64,000 nt of DNA from Amaranthus tricolor (taxonomy: Eukaryota; Streptophyta; Magnoliopsida; Caryophyllales; Amaranthaceae), in the NCBI RefSeq assembly GCF_026212465.1, contig NC_080059.1:11638329-11702328 (forward strand). Reading direction: 5' to 3'. The notes below the pieces were generated by a model. That model was not told the DNA's origin. It made no database searches and worked only from the letters and a program-made list of their open reading frames with translations. This document shows positions 63,320 to 64,000 of the stretch, one piece after another (the first letter of the stretch is position 1; the number at the start of each line of letters is the position of its first letter). Both the position numbers and the translations under genes were made by a program.

Positions 63320-63619
63320 ATTTAAATAATAATTTGCGAATTATAGTCTTAAAATTTAGCACTTTTGCAAATTACAGCTTCAATGTTTATTTTTTGCAAA
63401 TTACAAACACCAAAGTATCAAAGTTTACAAGTTCAGGCCAAAAACACTAAATTTCGACCAATTAACCTAAAATTCTGACCACCAAAATGGTCGAAATTCT
63501 ATGTTTTAGCTTGAACTTGCAAACTTGAATACTTTAATTCGCAAAAAATAAACATTGAAATTGTTATTCGCAAAAGTGCTAAACTTTAAGACTGTAGTTT
63601 GCAAATTATTTTCTTAAAT
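63320..63619. mobile_element. 300-bp fold-back (MITE-like) element
   Basis: Almost the whole segment is an inverted repeat. The left arm from 63320 ('atttaaataataatttgcg', then 'tagcacttttgc' and 'caatgtttattttttgc') is mirrored by the right arm ending at 63619. A short centre carries 'tttcgaccaattaacc' and 'accaaaatggtcgaaatt'. No clear target duplication. A single-stranded hairpin covering the full length is possible. Confidence 0.8.
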
Positions 63620-63647
63620 GATTATCACTATCAACTTAAAAGTAGTA

Positions 63648-63887
63648 CTCCCTCCTATTCATAGAGAATGAGACATTTGGATTTTGCACCAAAACCAAGA
63701 AGGGGTGGAGGACTACTTAAAAGTGGGTGAAAAACTCTCTTTTTTCATAAAAGACATTAATATTTATGTGTTATTGTATTGTTGTAGTAAGGGTAAAAAA
63801 GTAAAAAAAATAATTAAAATAAAAATGAAATATTTTTAGTGAATTAACCCAATAGAAAATATATCATTCTCTCTTAATAGGAGGGAG
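63648..63887. mobile_element. Stowaway-like MITE
   Basis: Ends are CTCCCTCCTATT and, on the other strand, CTCCCTCCTATTAAGAG. The element is flanked by TA on both sides (63646-63647 and 63888-63889). Length 240 bp, AT-rich and non-coding. These are the hallmarks of Tc1/mariner-type Stowaway MITEs. Confidence 0.88.
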
Positions 63888-64000
63888 TAAAAAACACCCC
63901 ATATGTAACTAAAAAAACCTAAGAATCCATAATTCCTCCCTTCAACCCACGAGAGAAATTTCAAATTTGTTCCAAAATCACATTCAAGTCATACTTCCTC

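Overview
This window reads as nuclear DNA of a flowering plant, most likely a eudicot. It is AT-rich, has GT-AG introns, three spliced genes whose products match conserved plant proteins, and a dense population of plant transposons (CACTA, MULE, PIF/Harbinger-like and Stowaway-like MITEs, a TRIM-like LTR mosaic, a Ty3/gypsy chromovirus remnant). Caryophyllales/Amaranthaceae is a guess from the general look of the repeats, not a supported call. No rRNA, tRNA, CRISPR or prokaryotic feature was recognised.

Layout. 1-17.7 kb is transposon territory. An old repeat unit holds a small CACTA-type MITE (276-638), a 2.95-kb Mutator-like element with a perfect 9-bp target duplication and a broken plant-mobile-domain gene (1362-4311), and a TRIM-like mosaic with a perfect 5-bp target duplication (4489-5277); a diverged second copy of the host unit (about 5340-6610) lacks the last two insertions. 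Next is a 5.47-kb CACTA element (7975-13445, TAA target duplication). It carries a spliced minus-strand gene for an Ulp1-like (C48) cysteine peptidase domain whose introns are packed with tandem DNA. A decayed relative lies at about 14344-15600.

17.7-28.6 kb is the plus-strand gene for a POWERDRESS-type double-SANT corepressor (four coding exons, 1644 residues). 31.1-34.6 kb is a minus-strand gene for a conserved but unnamed plant membrane protein (three coding exons, 354 residues, plus a 5'UTR intron). 38.7-50.7 kb is a minus-strand gene for a plant alpha-taxilin-like coiled-coil protein (eleven coding exons, 433 residues, introns expanded by insertions). 

50.7-64 kb is again repeat-rich: a retroelement fragment beside a 98-bp tandem duplication and a 22-base C run, a 165-bp tandem duplication, a 5'-truncated and stop-ridden Ty3/gypsy chromovirus with a probable 3' LTR (about 56.0-61.0 kb), a TA array, a 300-bp fold-back element and a Stowaway-like MITE.

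The three cellular genes do not look functionally linked; they are simply neighbours. The most unusual structure is the CACTA element. It retains an intact-looking Ulp1 catalytic module (His, Asp, Gln and Cys positions all present) across five exons, but has no recognisable DDE transposase and shows at least one frame break caused by a 10-bp tandem duplication.
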